The notes under the pieces are model-generated. The model did no database searches and had not been told where the DNA came from. It was given only the letters and a program-made list of their open reading frames with translations. A DNA stretch of 64,000 bases from the NCBI GenBank assembly GCA_000328365.1, contig KB297741.1, positions 225,745 to 289,744 of the forward strand. Direction: 5' to 3'. The DNA comes from Capitella teleta. Its lineage: Eukaryota; Annelida; Polychaeta; Capitellidae. The translations under genes were made by a program, and so were the position numbers. Below, one piece after another: positions 25,709-38,276 of this stretch. Positions within the stretch are counted from its first letter, which is position 1. Every line of letters begins with the position of its first letter.

Positions 25709-25976
25709 CGTGTCATTCTTTCAATCCATTATCGCAGCTCAAATTTAGCAAAATATAATCATCTTTTAGCAAATTCGGGCTCTGTTTTATCTCTTCTATA
25801 TTGTTCATCGCAGTATAGTACGAATGTTGTGTCGGACGGATATAGTAGACCTGTACTTTAATTTTGTGCAAAACTGCGAGTGGCCCAGCTAGGGGACACG
25901 CTATGACCATTATTTTTCGCAATGGGGAGATAGACCGATGGCCCATCTTGTATAGGAAAAAGCTCATCTCTACATC

Positions 25977-28900
25977 TTCATCTTGCGCAACCTCTCTAAT
26001 GTTTTGGTTACTTCTTGGGCCATAATTACACTACATGTATTGTATGTTTGTATGTATATAAATTGTTATATAGGTTACTCATTTCTTTGTCTTTTTCTTC
26101 TCCTTTTTTTCTCTCTTTTTTTCTTCTTCAAACGCACTATCAAACATTTACATGCAATCCACTCTGGATGTTGATTAGTCGAGAGAGAATGTTCTGGTGA
26201 CGGATTTTACGAGCCTCATCTTCGATACATATGATAAATAATATGAAATTCGGAGCATTGGTAATACTTATTCATATTTATGATTCAGCAATGATAAATG
26301 CAAGCGATTTTTACGAATTTCGGCTTAAAAATGGCAAGATCCAAATTTCATTAATTCAAAATGGCGGCAAGCTCTATTCGCTTATGGAAATCGATAGAAA
26401 CAAACAAAAAATTGTCAAATAGTAACAATATTCTACTCAATGGGCCAAATGGAGAGGCGTCGGATAATACGTTTATACGTATGCCGAACCAAGGCATACT
26501 ATACATTTAGACCATTGACTGATAACGAATAGACACTGAGTTAAATCACCCGGAAATTCAATGGGGAATTATCATGTAGTCGCTTTCTACTATCAATATA
26601 TACACGTGGATTGTTCCGAATATATTATGTGATTCTCTGCTGGAATACAAATATATTTATCGGCACAGTACGTGTCGGATCTTCATACTCGACGATGACA
26701 ATCTACAATAATTTATATGTAATAGCTGATCTAAGAGAAACCTAATTATCACACTTGTGAAATATTTCATCACACAACCAAGAAGGTCAGCCTGACCGTA
26801 CACGCGTAAGCCCTTGCACATCACGTGTTGTAAAGTTACAGACATGAGTTATCTATTTCTTGATTTGGTCAGTGAGGCAACAAGCCAATGAGCAGCATAA
26901 ATGCATTGTACCCTAATAGCACCTAACATCATGCAAATGACATCGGTGACCCTGGTATGCAAATCAGCAAGGAAGAAGCGATTAAATGCCAGGAAATCGC
27001 CGCTTGGTGTTCTGTGCAATGGATCCTACATTAATCTTTGTCGTAAATATTTTGCAGCCTGCAGGAGCGGACGGATGATACATCCGATTAAGATGAACCG
27101 GGGCCAGCAGTGTACGATACCCGGGGTGGCTTCATGAGCTTGCCTTTGATGTGGGTGTCGGTGATTTACAACAGTCGCGTTGTGATAACCTGAGAAGATA
27201 TCGTTCAGAGACCACCCATCTTGAAATATGCAGTGGTAAACACCCCGTTCAATAGTATAAACACGTGGGCCAATAAGATCGCTCAAACCATTTGCTGCAT
27301 TAAAATATAAGCAACGCAATACATCAAGAAATTAATGATCCCTAGAAAGTCTCTTATTTTGTGTTCCCCTTGTTGGTTGCTACGGGTTACTAAGCAACTC
27401 AATTCCCGGCTAATACCCTAGTAACTACCATGTTATATTATTCTAGTACCACGCTGCTAAGCCGACTGAACTACTGCACGTTATCCACTCAACCACAACT
27501 TAACAGCGGTGTGGGAGGTTGTTTAGTGCCGAATGCAGTAGCGCCCATTAAAGGTTTTAGAATGGACTCCTTGGGGTCGGCGGCCCAAAGACATTATGGT
27601 CAGGAAGTTGACTGCGAGGCAGCTTTAACGCGACGTCTGACTTGGGCATTAGGCTAATGACGCCAAAGGAAGAAGTCTGCACGTGAGATGTTACCCCGTG
27701 TGAGCACACAGCTATAGAGAACGTGGTCAACGCTACTCAGCATTCAAGGCATTCCTCCGTGATACATTGATATAACATTGATATAACGTCTATTGCCAAA
27801 ACGAGATCAGCCTAAAAAATAGGAGGTCAGTTATACGCATGAGGGATTCGGCCCCCAAGGGTGAAATATACGTAAGGTGGAAATTAAACGTAGGTCTCTA
27901 TTGATTGCTTGATCAAATCGATACCTTCCATGACCAATCAATGCTACGGCACGCATGCAAAATTATGATACATGTGATCAGACTTAATTATACGTGGATT
28001 GCGGTGTTAAGACAGGTAAGATTATGACAGAGCGACCATCCGGTGACAAACGCCTCTCAATGCATGGGTTGCATAGAGCCAGAACAAACCTTGCATCATT
28101 TGTCTCGAGCTTTCACTAAAGACAAATTAAAGCAATTTGCTTTGTATGTTGTTCTAATAGAGATTGATGCTGTGAAGTCTACTTCGGGTGGATTAGGGTC
28201 AGATAAGCTCTTCATTGTGCAGCTAAGCCTGGTAATGAATCAGCGGGGCTTTGCGTGATGTTGCAATGGCTATCAATTATTGGCATCCAAGTACAGAAAA
28301 CTTCATCGTGGGATCTGGAGCCGGTGTTTTCTTCCCGTGGTGTTGTTATCAAAGGGGCAAAATGACTAATGGCGAACGAGTTTGTCATGGTGGGACTCCG
28401 TTAAATTAAGAAATAAAAATGAAGTGAAGGTGAACGTTGGAACAGCGAGCTGTTGTTATGGGTTTGTTTAACAGAAGGGTTTATGATTACTTATTAAAAC
28501 TAATTACATGTGTTGAGATATGGGTTCTGGAGGCAGAGCAAAATTAGGTCAAATAACTCTATCACGAAATTGAGTCCTAGAACCTGAATGTTTTTGCCTT
28601 TCTTGACCGACCCATCTAGCCTGAGGTTGTTTAAAACCTGACCTACTATAGTACTATGATATGTGGTCACTTTTAATGATATAATGATAATGATAAATTG
28701 CTTCTGGGATATAGGGCTATATAAGATTAGAGTGTGCCAAGGTCAAAGGGGCTTCGTCAGATGTTCGAACCAGAAAACGTGTAAACGAACGCTTCCAGAT
28801 CCGACCTGAACAACGAGTTGGGGTACAATAGCCATTGAGGTTTCCTGTTGATGCAGTCACTTTGTCGTAACTTCTCTTTGTGTTCGTTTTATTCCAGAGA

Positions 28901-31900
28901 AACCTTGATGTTGAACGCGATTTGTGGCATTGTTGACACTACATGTATTCATGACGACGGGGGAATTATGGGAAAGGAGGTATTTCGGTCACGTACGAAT
29001 CCTCCTCTGTTATCCGGAAAGATTACTCACACCGAATTATGTCATGTCATCCAAGGTATACACAGCTCACCTGGGGAAAGATCAGGTCCCGAGGGACGCC
29101 ACCTAGTGGTCGTTCCCCGCACCAGCCATTAGGCAGTCCGTTGGGCTTACGAATTAGGCCGCGATGCATTAGTAGATCACATGACATGCATTCGTCGCGT
29201 CCATTTAACCAAACAAATGTTACAATATGTCATCTAAGGATTTTTCAATGTGCTCAATATCGTCTTTCTTGTCGTGCGCTATGAGGTTTGCAAATTTTGT
29301 TTACGTGCATTCGAATACTGTACAATACGATTCTGATTGACTGTTGGGGGAACCAACACAACACACCTAACGTACAGCGTCAGAGTGAAGTAAAACACGA
29401 CATAATAGCATTGCTTCATTCACTCACCTAATAATTCATTTATCTCATTCATATTTATTACAATATTTAATTACAGTAAAATTCATACTTACAGGTAAAC
29501 GTTTAACATTACATTTTACTGACTTACTAGAAACGAGATTTGGATTGTTGCTGTGTTCGTCTGTTTACATGTACCGGTACCTGAACATCTAAATTACATA
29601 GGAGTGCCAATCAGTGATCGAGTCTGCTTTCTAATTAAGTGCATCAAAATCGTGATAACCATCGCTTTCTTTGTATCATCTATTGGAGCTGACGTCGTAG
29701 GTCTCACGCGATTTCTGAGAACGAACACAAAAGAGAGACAAAAGCTGCACAATGTATTTGTATTGATGCATGGTTTGTGACCTCTTCCATTGGTCATTCA
29801 AACCAGGGGTCTGAATGATCAATGCAAGAAATCCGGTCTATTTTGATCATGTTCAAACTTGGATTTGGATCCGGGTGGGTGACTTTTTCATGGTATTCTG
29901 TCATGCGAGGGCTACAATTTGATACAATTTTGAACGTCAGTGAACTGATGGTTACGGCAATTTGGTTTTGGCCTTGAGACTTCCGTCGTGTCCGCTATTT
30001 AGAAGAGGGGGCAGCGGTCATTTTCAAGACCCTCTGTGTGATTTTCTTCTCAGCTCTCATCTTCTCTCTCAATCTCAGAGATTTGTCAGAGGCAGAAATG
30101 TCCTCCCGATTCCACAAGCATCAGACTTAAATGTTTCGGTGACTTGGAGAGGACTTTTCCTCTGAGTGCTCTGGTCTCTACTCAATCCAAATGAGAGCTC
30201 TGAGAGAGCGAATATCAAAGTACACATTTAACCATTTCAATGTACCAATACTTGTGAATTTGTTATTTCACATGATAAGAACACAGGTAACAGAATGAAG
30301 TTCAAATGGCTGTCCATATATATTCTATGGTTGTCCATATATTCAGCCATTGTAATGTGTATTGATCTTCTACGTGTGGGGTGACAGCATAGTTTATTCA
30401 TCAGCCCCGCCCTGGCCGCGGAATGCTCTATCAATCGAGGCTAATTCGGGTTTGGACATGAGGCATTTGTCATTTAGCTATATGCTTTAATGCTCGGGAA
30501 CTGGGAGGGGAAAAGGCATAGAAATTGCAAAGGTCAAATCGGAAATAAAGTATTCTATATAACTGTAAATCATAATATAATGTGCATGAAAAAATTCCGG
30601 ATTATATAGCATTTGATACGAACTGTATCCCCACTAGGATACCTACTTGTAAATAACTGCACAATTTACTGTGAAAATGATATGAATGTGAGGTAAATTG
30701 TTTGTCACGTGAATCATCACCATATGTCATATTATTTACTTCCATAGTCGCTGTTGTTCAATGTTGCATACATGACATTTAAGTAGAGAAAGCATTCCTC
30801 TGTCCTCTGAATAATGTAGGTTCTATTCCCACAGATCATCAGCATTTTACCAGGAATATTATTCACTGTCAACCGGAGTGCATGGACGGCCTGGAATAAA
30901 ACTTTCCAACCTGGCCTTTTACTGCACACAATAAAAAAAAATGATTCGATTGCTCTCTGAGGCCACTCCGGAGGTTTCTAGCGTAAGTATGAAAGCGATG
31001 TTGCTGGGAACTTTGGCAAGAACCATCATCGGTGAAAACATAAGAATATGTGTCTCGTTGGACTATATAATTATGCATATGGTGATGTCGTAAACATGCG
31101 AACCCACCGTGGAACACAACACACCTTGAAAGCTTAAACCCAATCAGCAAAGTTTGTGTCATGTTAGCCTGTTCAACATATAAAATCAAATCAAATCAAA
31201 TTTGACAAATTGAACATAATTATACAAATGCATTTTGGACTGCATGTACTTGCTAAATCGATAACCTAGAGCCTGTACATGAACAAAGAGTTTGATGTGT
31301 TTTCGCGGATTTCAAATAAATTTATCCGCAACTAATAAGCGAACCATTTATTAATGTCTGCAGCACCATTAAAGCTGAATTTGGAATCGTGATAACATAT
31401 TTGACGATCCCTTTGAAATATCTCACAGTAAGCGACAACATAAAATATTCATCCTTCTCATTCAATCATAAATTCAGTTCCACCAATAGATCCCCATACA
31501 AATATAGCCCAGTATTTATCGTCAACCATTCCACCTTTTGCCAATGCCAATCCTATAATCATCCTTTTCATTCAATCATAAATTCAGTTCCACCAATAGA
31601 TCCCCATACAAATATAGCCCAGTATTTATCGTCAACCATTCCACCTTTTACCAATGCTAATCCTGAATGAACCAACGAGGACAGGAAATTCCAACATCAT
31701 CATTCCGAATTACCAGATTAGCATAATAAGATGCGTATCACCAAGGTTACCCTAAAACTAGGTCTCATTTGCATATCAGATATCACTCAATATTATGAGG
31801 ACACGCGAGGACAAAAATTTCGAGCCAGCTCATGACGATATAGGTCGACATAGAAAGTAGCAGAATTAAAGTCATTAAAATTGCTGACCATGTGGAGAGT

Positions 31901-34900
31901 GACCTCTGTATGTACTCCCCTAGGAGGCAGATGCACTGTCTGGACAACGGTCATTGCATGCGCGATGTCCTGCTAATTGACCGACACTTGTCTATATTAT
32001 GAATATACATGTGTGATAACAAGGATTGGGTAGAATTGCAATCAACTCCCATGCACGAGGCTTATGTATACTCGGTCAAATTCGTTATGCATACCATCTT
32101 ATGGATTCCATTGTTTGGAAGCAAACAATTAATTTAGTATACTGGTGAGCGCAAAATGGCTCCTGAAATTCGAAGCAACATGGAAATGACTCGAGGAACA
32201 CAACTTATTGATGAAGTCAGACAATTCAGGCTGCAATAAAATGCAATTTATCAGCACAACAACAATGTGTTGAAAGAGAACACACAGAACCGAAGCAGGG
32301 TTGAATAATGGAAGTGAGGTGATGGAGACGTTTTCCGACTGCTATACGACAATGGTCGCCATTCTTCCAAACAATCTTTTGCTTTATGTGCACAAGATGT
32401 CTCTGGTAGAAAGCGCAATGAACTCATTCACAGTGAGATAAGAGCAGAACCAATGAATCGAGTAGAATGGCGCCATTCTACGTGCAATCGCGTATGTTTC
32501 ATCAAGGATTCTATTATCTTTATCGATGGCAACGGCTCTTGAAATTGGTACTCGTCCACCAGGTGGGTTCCCGGACACCCCCGTTCAATACCTGAGCCAA
32601 GTGGACGATACTACTCTATTGACATGCAATACAATAGGCTCTCCTATGTCCTCTTCTTATCAAGGTGAATCTTAATGCAGAACAGCGGTATAATTTTGAA
32701 TAAAATTATGAGATACAGTGTAATAACATGGAAACTTAATTGATAATTGGCACTGCCAGGTTGTGTGGCTGCATTCATTTTATTCATTCAGTGCACACAC
32801 TATGTCTGGATTTGATGGAAAGATATTGCATGCAGTAATTATATATATCGAACATCTCAAATAAAGAATCTTTTGAGTCCATAATAACGAAGAGGTCTCA
32901 TGCAGCTATTGATGTAAGGTACCAATCGTCATGCATTTAAATCTAAATTATAGACGACAACAGCTTGTAAGAAAACCCCAGGTCAAGGCTTCTTCTCAGT
33001 TGAGTTTGATTATCTTACGTTGTTGTTTTTCTGGAGCCTTAAAACGCCAAAATCTACTTTTAAATACTCTCAACATCACACGGCTATATTCTTCCTCCTC
33101 CAAAGTCTGTGTGTCGATAAAACCACGCCATTCTCGCTAATGCGTCAAGACAGGCCGCCGCCCTTTGGCGTTCTACCAAAATTGACGTATGCCAAGCTGT
33201 GGGATTCTTCACCAGAATATCATGTCTAGCTCGTTCCCTGGAAGAGGCATTGATATTTCATGACGTCATTCGTTCATTTGTCTAAACTTGCTGATGGTAA
33301 TAGATGTGGTCAGTTCTGCGAATTAGGATCAATGTCACGATGACATTTCGGAATCCTTTTAATGTGGCATTGTATCCGTGCTTGCGGTTTCAGTTGGGTG
33401 AGGTTTGTTGAATTTGTGGTTCAATAAAGTAGATGCAATGTCCATGGGTCATGTTTGGGTCCGATTAATGCCATCCAAAACCCTTAGTTATTGCGCTGGA
33501 AAGCTGCTCAAAGATAGAAAATGCAATCTAAGAACTCAGTCGTCTGTCAGTCATAGCGTCCACAATGCACAGCACCTGCCGATGTCCAGTCAGTAATGAA
33601 TGTCCTGTCTTCCGACAGATGGCCGCCTTGGAAGAAAGATGAGAGGTCTGCTGTCTATGCTTCATAAATCAAAGAAACGTGGAGTTTGAAGGTCGGTCGA
33701 TGTTGAGATATCTATATACACAAGGCTCTGGGCTGAATATAGAGCGAACTCGACACCTATACATGTACACTCATTGAGAGTAGTATAGGTCAACAGGATA
33801 CGAGTTCCTTGTAGTACTCTCTTGCCTGGTTGAGTTGAAATATCTCTCCCTCCAAGCCTCTCTTAAGGAACATTATCTTGATTTGCTACTCCAGGTGAAA
33901 GCCATCGGATAAGGTCAATGGGCAGTCTCAAGACTTTAATCAAGGAATAGTTTATTGGGCCTTTCTCGCCCTCTTCTCTCCCTTTGTGCTTTGCGTCTTG
34001 ATAGAACGGAGGATTATCTGTATCAATTTGGCATATAGCATGATCAGAACTATATCTTATGTCTCATTATAACCCTCTTGGGTGCTATTTTAAGATAAAA
34101 TTGTACCCAAGTGTGAATTAGCGGAACTCTTGTCCTCTGATTGGTTGGTGAGGCGCACGTGGCACCCGTGGTTGGTACAGGCGTGGGGTGAAATATCTCC
34201 ATGAGAAAAATTAGAACACGGGATTGTGTTTGTATTAATAATAAACGGATCCTTTCAGGTGGAGGGCAATGGCCGAATCATTCAGACTTGCTGTAATAAT
34301 GGACACCTGCGTCTTAATTGGTGAGAAATGGTCACCTAGCAAAACTGTGGCACATTGGACGTCGAACTCAGTAGTTGTTTTCAATCGATTCCCCTGCCAA
34401 TAATTCGGTTATCTCTTATTGGTGTGATACTTTTGGTCGGGGTCTTACGTTATTGTTATTGGAAAGGGGAAAGCTGGGAGGGGGAACATGTAGGCTCATT
34501 TATTTTACAGTATCTATAAAAAAATGTCCTATAAAAATATATATGTAAACAAAATAAACATATCCATCACTTGATCATAAAGCAATATCATTGACAATTC
34601 TCTTTCATGTTTTGTGGTTTTATTGACACCACATGAGGGGAAGAAGGGGAACGTCCGAGGGTGGAATTGGGTGGTAGTCTCTTTTCTAGGAGTAACGAAT
34701 CCAAAATATAAACCACAGAATTCCGCAAATCTAGCAAATCCCTCTCCATCAGCCCAACTCAAGGTCACAATATTACCAGAGGTCGAGGTCACCCTATCTT
34801 ATACCAATCTGCTTTTCATAAATCAAAAGCTGTATGGGATGGAAATGTTCCACTCTATTCGTCTCATGAAATAACGAGCCTTGTTTGCAATCTGAGTCAA

Positions 34901-35418
34901 CATTTTCCTTTGTTTTTCCCGCTCTTGGGAATAAACAATTCCGCCTACAACCCACCCGAACCCCGAGGTGAGCTAAAGGGTTGCTGCGTCTCAATTGCCG
35001 CCACGTTGGGCATCATCGTCTGTATGCAAACGGCGCTGACGTACGACCGGAATCTCTGTCGTACGTCGAGAGTCGATGGCATAATGTAATGGGGCCACCG
35101 CATGTGCGGAATATGAATTATCGGATTAGGCCGACAAAAGCACCGTTCGTCTTCCAAGCAGAATCTCTCGCTTTATTTCTGGATGTTCTTATTCTCTGGG
35201 GCGTTGTATACGCCGTAGAATCAAGTGTGGGGCTTTTTGGGTCACACAATCCTATATGACAAATGCCACGTGGTCGTGTTTACATCATGTGATGAGATCA
35301 TGTGATACACGCCTAAGCTATGTACATGTATATTAATGAGGTAGCGGATAGGTGAGGTCGTTTCATAATTTCGTTAACTATCATGAGAACATCAAATAAA
35401 CTGATATGAGTCATAATA
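25977..35418. other. long gene-free stretch
   Basis: No gene recognised in about 9.4 kb. Scattered open frames reach about 106 codons but lack family resemblance. It contains the 110-bp tandem duplication at 31451-31667 and (AAATC)n-like sequence at 31180-31198. A weaker X-box-like site, GTTGCT-ACG-GGTTAC, lies at 27376-27390. Confidence 0.45.
31451..31667 (+). repeat. 110-bp tandem duplication
   Basis: Two direct copies with period 110 (starts 31451 and 31561). They differ at only a few positions, for example ATCCTTCTCA versus ATCCTTTTCA and GCCAATGCC versus ACCAATGCT. No repeat family recognised. Confidence 0.95.
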
Positions 35419-35903
35419 TACGAGGGTTGTTCGAAAAGTTCTCAGCCTAACATCGAACGCGCGATACTGGATCACACGTTGTTTTATTATTTCCCTGGCT
35501 TGCTAAGTTTTTGAGTGCACTCCTACCGATATCACTATCAAAGGCTCATTTTTGGTGCCAAACGTTTGACTTGCGTGCCTCTCACCTGATTGCTGATTTT
35601 AATTGAGTTCATTGTTTGTCTATTGGTTTTGCTGTGATGAAAATTAAATGGAATTTTGTGGACAAAACATTTAGTTAACAGGGAAATTGCACTAGGAAGG
35701 TGCGTTAAAAGGTGTGTCCCATTTGGACGAAATGCCAATCCCTACTTCACTTTAATTGACGCTGGGGGTGATCACGTGACATTATGAGAAATTCACTGAT
35801 TGCAATTTTCATCTGAAAAGCTCAACTATGTTCAAGTCAAATTTCAACTTTCTGAGATAACGCGTTCTATGTTTGGCGGAGAACTTTTCGAACAACCCTC
35901 GTA
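35419..35903. mobile_element. mariner-type MITE, 485 bp
   Basis: The terminal inverted repeats begin with 23 identical bases (CGAGGGTTGTTCGAAAAGTTCTC). They continue to about 41 bp with three mismatches before the similarity fades. TA flanks both ends (35419-35420 and 35902-35903). The interior has no transposase. The CGAGGG start is shared with the mariner element at 22697, but the rest of the repeats differ, so this belongs to a distinct mariner subfamily. Confidence 0.92.
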
Positions 35904-38194
35904 TAAACATGATAAATAGAAGTAACCTTTTCTTTTACAATTCCCGCATTCACTTCGTCTGAAAACTGGTTCCACTATAATGATATAAGACCAATAACTC
36001 TCGATATCTGCGATGTATTTCCCGGGAAATCCACTTTCAGTGGATGGAAATGAATCGGGATATATTTCGCAGGTTAGTCCCCATTCGGACAAGGTTCAAT
36101 CGTTAAGCACGATCTACTGCCAACAAATGCATTGCATCGTCTTTCTTACGTCTTTTAGAATCGCCTCCAAAAGATCTACAAGTCAGCGAATATGTGCTCT
36201 CTCTTTTTAGTATGAGTGGGATTAGTGGGTGACCGGTCTGTTGTCGCTGATTGGTTCAACCGTGTAAAGGAATTTTGATGTCGTTGCATGCATAAATTAA
36301 CAATGGAATACAAGTTGCTAGTTAGTGTGTGCATTGGATTTGGGTGTAAACAAGGCATAAATGTAAGACATTGCCTGTATGTTAGTGCGTTATGAATACC
36401 GTGGGTCATCGTTTGTGTGTTTGGGAGTCCATGACCTGTATAATGGGTGCGATTGGGGCGTTAAGAATTCATGGGTCTCAAGATATTTTTAAGTATGAAT
36501 ATTCGTTGCTAATTGCGGATTCGTTCGATTCCATTTCATTGGATGGACGGTGGCCATCAATGGCAACTCTTTTTAATTTATTCCTGAATCGTTCGTTGCA
36601 TGGAGGTCCGAAAATGCGAAGAAGAGTAGACCCGAAACCAGCCGGGAAAAACCGACTAGCCAGCCGAAAAATATCTGAGCCGCCGCCGCAGCCGGAATTC
36701 TACTCATCAGCCGAAAAAAAGCTGGCTCAGTCGCCGCCAAAAATCCATCGGTCAGCCCCCTTTCTTTTGATAAATTTGGCAAAAATTCAGGGCCATAGAC
36801 AGACAGCATGCTCCCCCGGGAATAATTTGGGTTTTTGTTTTTTGTTTTTTTTAAGCTTTGGGAAATGTGATTTGAGAACATGTGAAGGCACTTCTGAGTG
36901 TTCAGGATTGACTCATGCCATGGGTTCTACACTGCACAGCAAGAATATCGCTCATCATAATTAATCATCGACTCATTGCATGCATCTGTGCATTAATTAA
37001 ACATTATACGTGTATATGTATGTAATCCCAAGATAAACCATGCCTTTTCATGCCCCATAGACAATGCTTGCATGCTTAAATCAAGTTATATGGTACCATG
37101 TCTCTTACACTCTTTCTAAATTAGTGTCATCTACATAATTATATAGTGCATGTAAATATCCTCGTATACAATCATGGACACTATAAAAAAAAACTAATTT
37201 TTTTTCTGCGCATGCCCTCTGAAATGAAACCATGATTAAACCCATGCATATGGGCCTTTAGCGACTTATATATTTGACGCCATATATACACGTCCCTTTA
37301 TTTTTTTCGTGTCAGCTCTTTCAATTAATTTTTAGGATTCTTAATTAAGTTATCACCAGTTGTTGGTAATAGTATCCTTCGAAATAAGACATGACAAAGA
37401 AGAAGGGGCAAAGAATTTTGTATTCATTACATCATCATGCAATGAATACACATGCACTGCATATTGAAATACAAACAACTCAAGTTTTGTCCCACGTCAC
37501 AGTGTATAGACCTATATACACTGGTATAATAATTTATACAATATTTCTAAAATAATTTATAAATTACCAGGTGTGCAAGTATTACGACTCTCAACTGGAA
37601 TCTCTTTTTTATTAATTACAAGCATCTAATTTATACGTGTTGATAAAAGGATATTGTCGGGTGGTGGGTTTTTTAAAGTTAAACTTTCCTTGATAATTAT
37701 AGTAATTCGTTGGGTGTCTGTTATTTCTGTGTTATTTGGTCTGCCGCAGTCAGTTTTTATCATGTTTTATAACAAGAACAATAGTCGATTGACAATTTTC
37801 ATTAAAAACACGATAAGACGCTGCATTGAGCCTCAAATAACAACTTTAGAATTCAACGCTGTTGTTTCGCTATCATTATTTAGCTGAGGTTTTTTTCCAC
37901 TTATGCTGTATTATACAAGTATGTAGTAATATTATAGTATAGCATGTGCAGTATATATAATCAATACACTGCATAATAATTATATGCTCATAGCCTAGGT
38001 TTTCTTCTGAGATTCAATGATCAATTATATTTCATTCTGTATAATATTATAACTGCATAGGACTTGGAGTAAGATCATTTCCATTTTTGGGGATTCTTTG
38101 CAAGTTTACACACACAATAAATTTTCCTTGCACATGCCAATGATTACAGTTTTAACCTATTATGACAACTATGCTACGAAATCTCTTTCAGCAA
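35904..38194. other. gene-free stretch before tRNA-Leu
   Basis: No gene recognised. A 190-codon plus-strand frame (36392-36964) is low in known motifs, contains repeated AGCCG-rich sequence, and looks like chance. The rest is AT-rich. Confidence 0.45.
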
Positions 38195-38276
38195 GGTAGC
38201 GTGGCCGAGCGGTCTAAGGCGCTGGTTTAAGGCACCAGTCTCCTCGGAGGCGTGGGTTCGAATCCCACCGCTGCCA
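38195..38276 (+). tRNA. tRNA-Leu (AAG anticodon)
   Basis: An 82-nt cloverleaf with a long variable arm typical of Leu. The acceptor stem GGTAGCG/CGCTGCC includes a G-T pair, and the discriminator is A276. The A box is TGGCCGAGCGG and the B box GGTTCGAATCC. The anticodon stem CTGGT/ACCAG encloses loop TTAAGGC, giving anticodon AAG (38229-38231). There is no intron. A T4 Pol III terminator follows at 38281-38284. The gene looks functional. Confidence 0.97.

Larger units (their letters stand above)
25547..25713 (+). repeat. 84-bp tandem duplication carrying X-boxes
   Basis: Two essentially identical 84-bp units, each starting AAGATCCGATCTTGCTCC. The near identity indicates a recent duplication inside the older inverted-repeat element. 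Confidence 0.95.
25508..25976. mobile_element. long-inverted-repeat element, copy 2, with internal 84-bp tandem duplication
   Basis: The left arm (ATAGATATGGAGACGAGCTCC...) matches the reverse complement of the right arm (TAGAGATGAGCTTTTTCC..., about 25900-25976). Both carry the shared core TGGTCAT(C/A)GCGTGTCCCC. The interior AATTTGCTAAAAGAT segment matches copy 1 in reverse orientation. Within the left arm, an 84-bp unit is repeated in near-perfect tandem (25547-25630 and 25631-25713), and each unit ends in a perfect X-box. No coding capacity. Confidence 0.75.

Noticed and set aside
26901-27319. Possible transposase remnant on the minus strand
   Set aside because: A few strings recall Harbinger-type proteins, but there are no catalytic motifs and no terminal repeats.
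36392-36964. 190-codon plus-strand frame
   Set aside because: The longest frame in the gene-free region, but composition is uneven (AGCCG-rich block, then a T-rich hydrophobic run) and nothing is recognisable.
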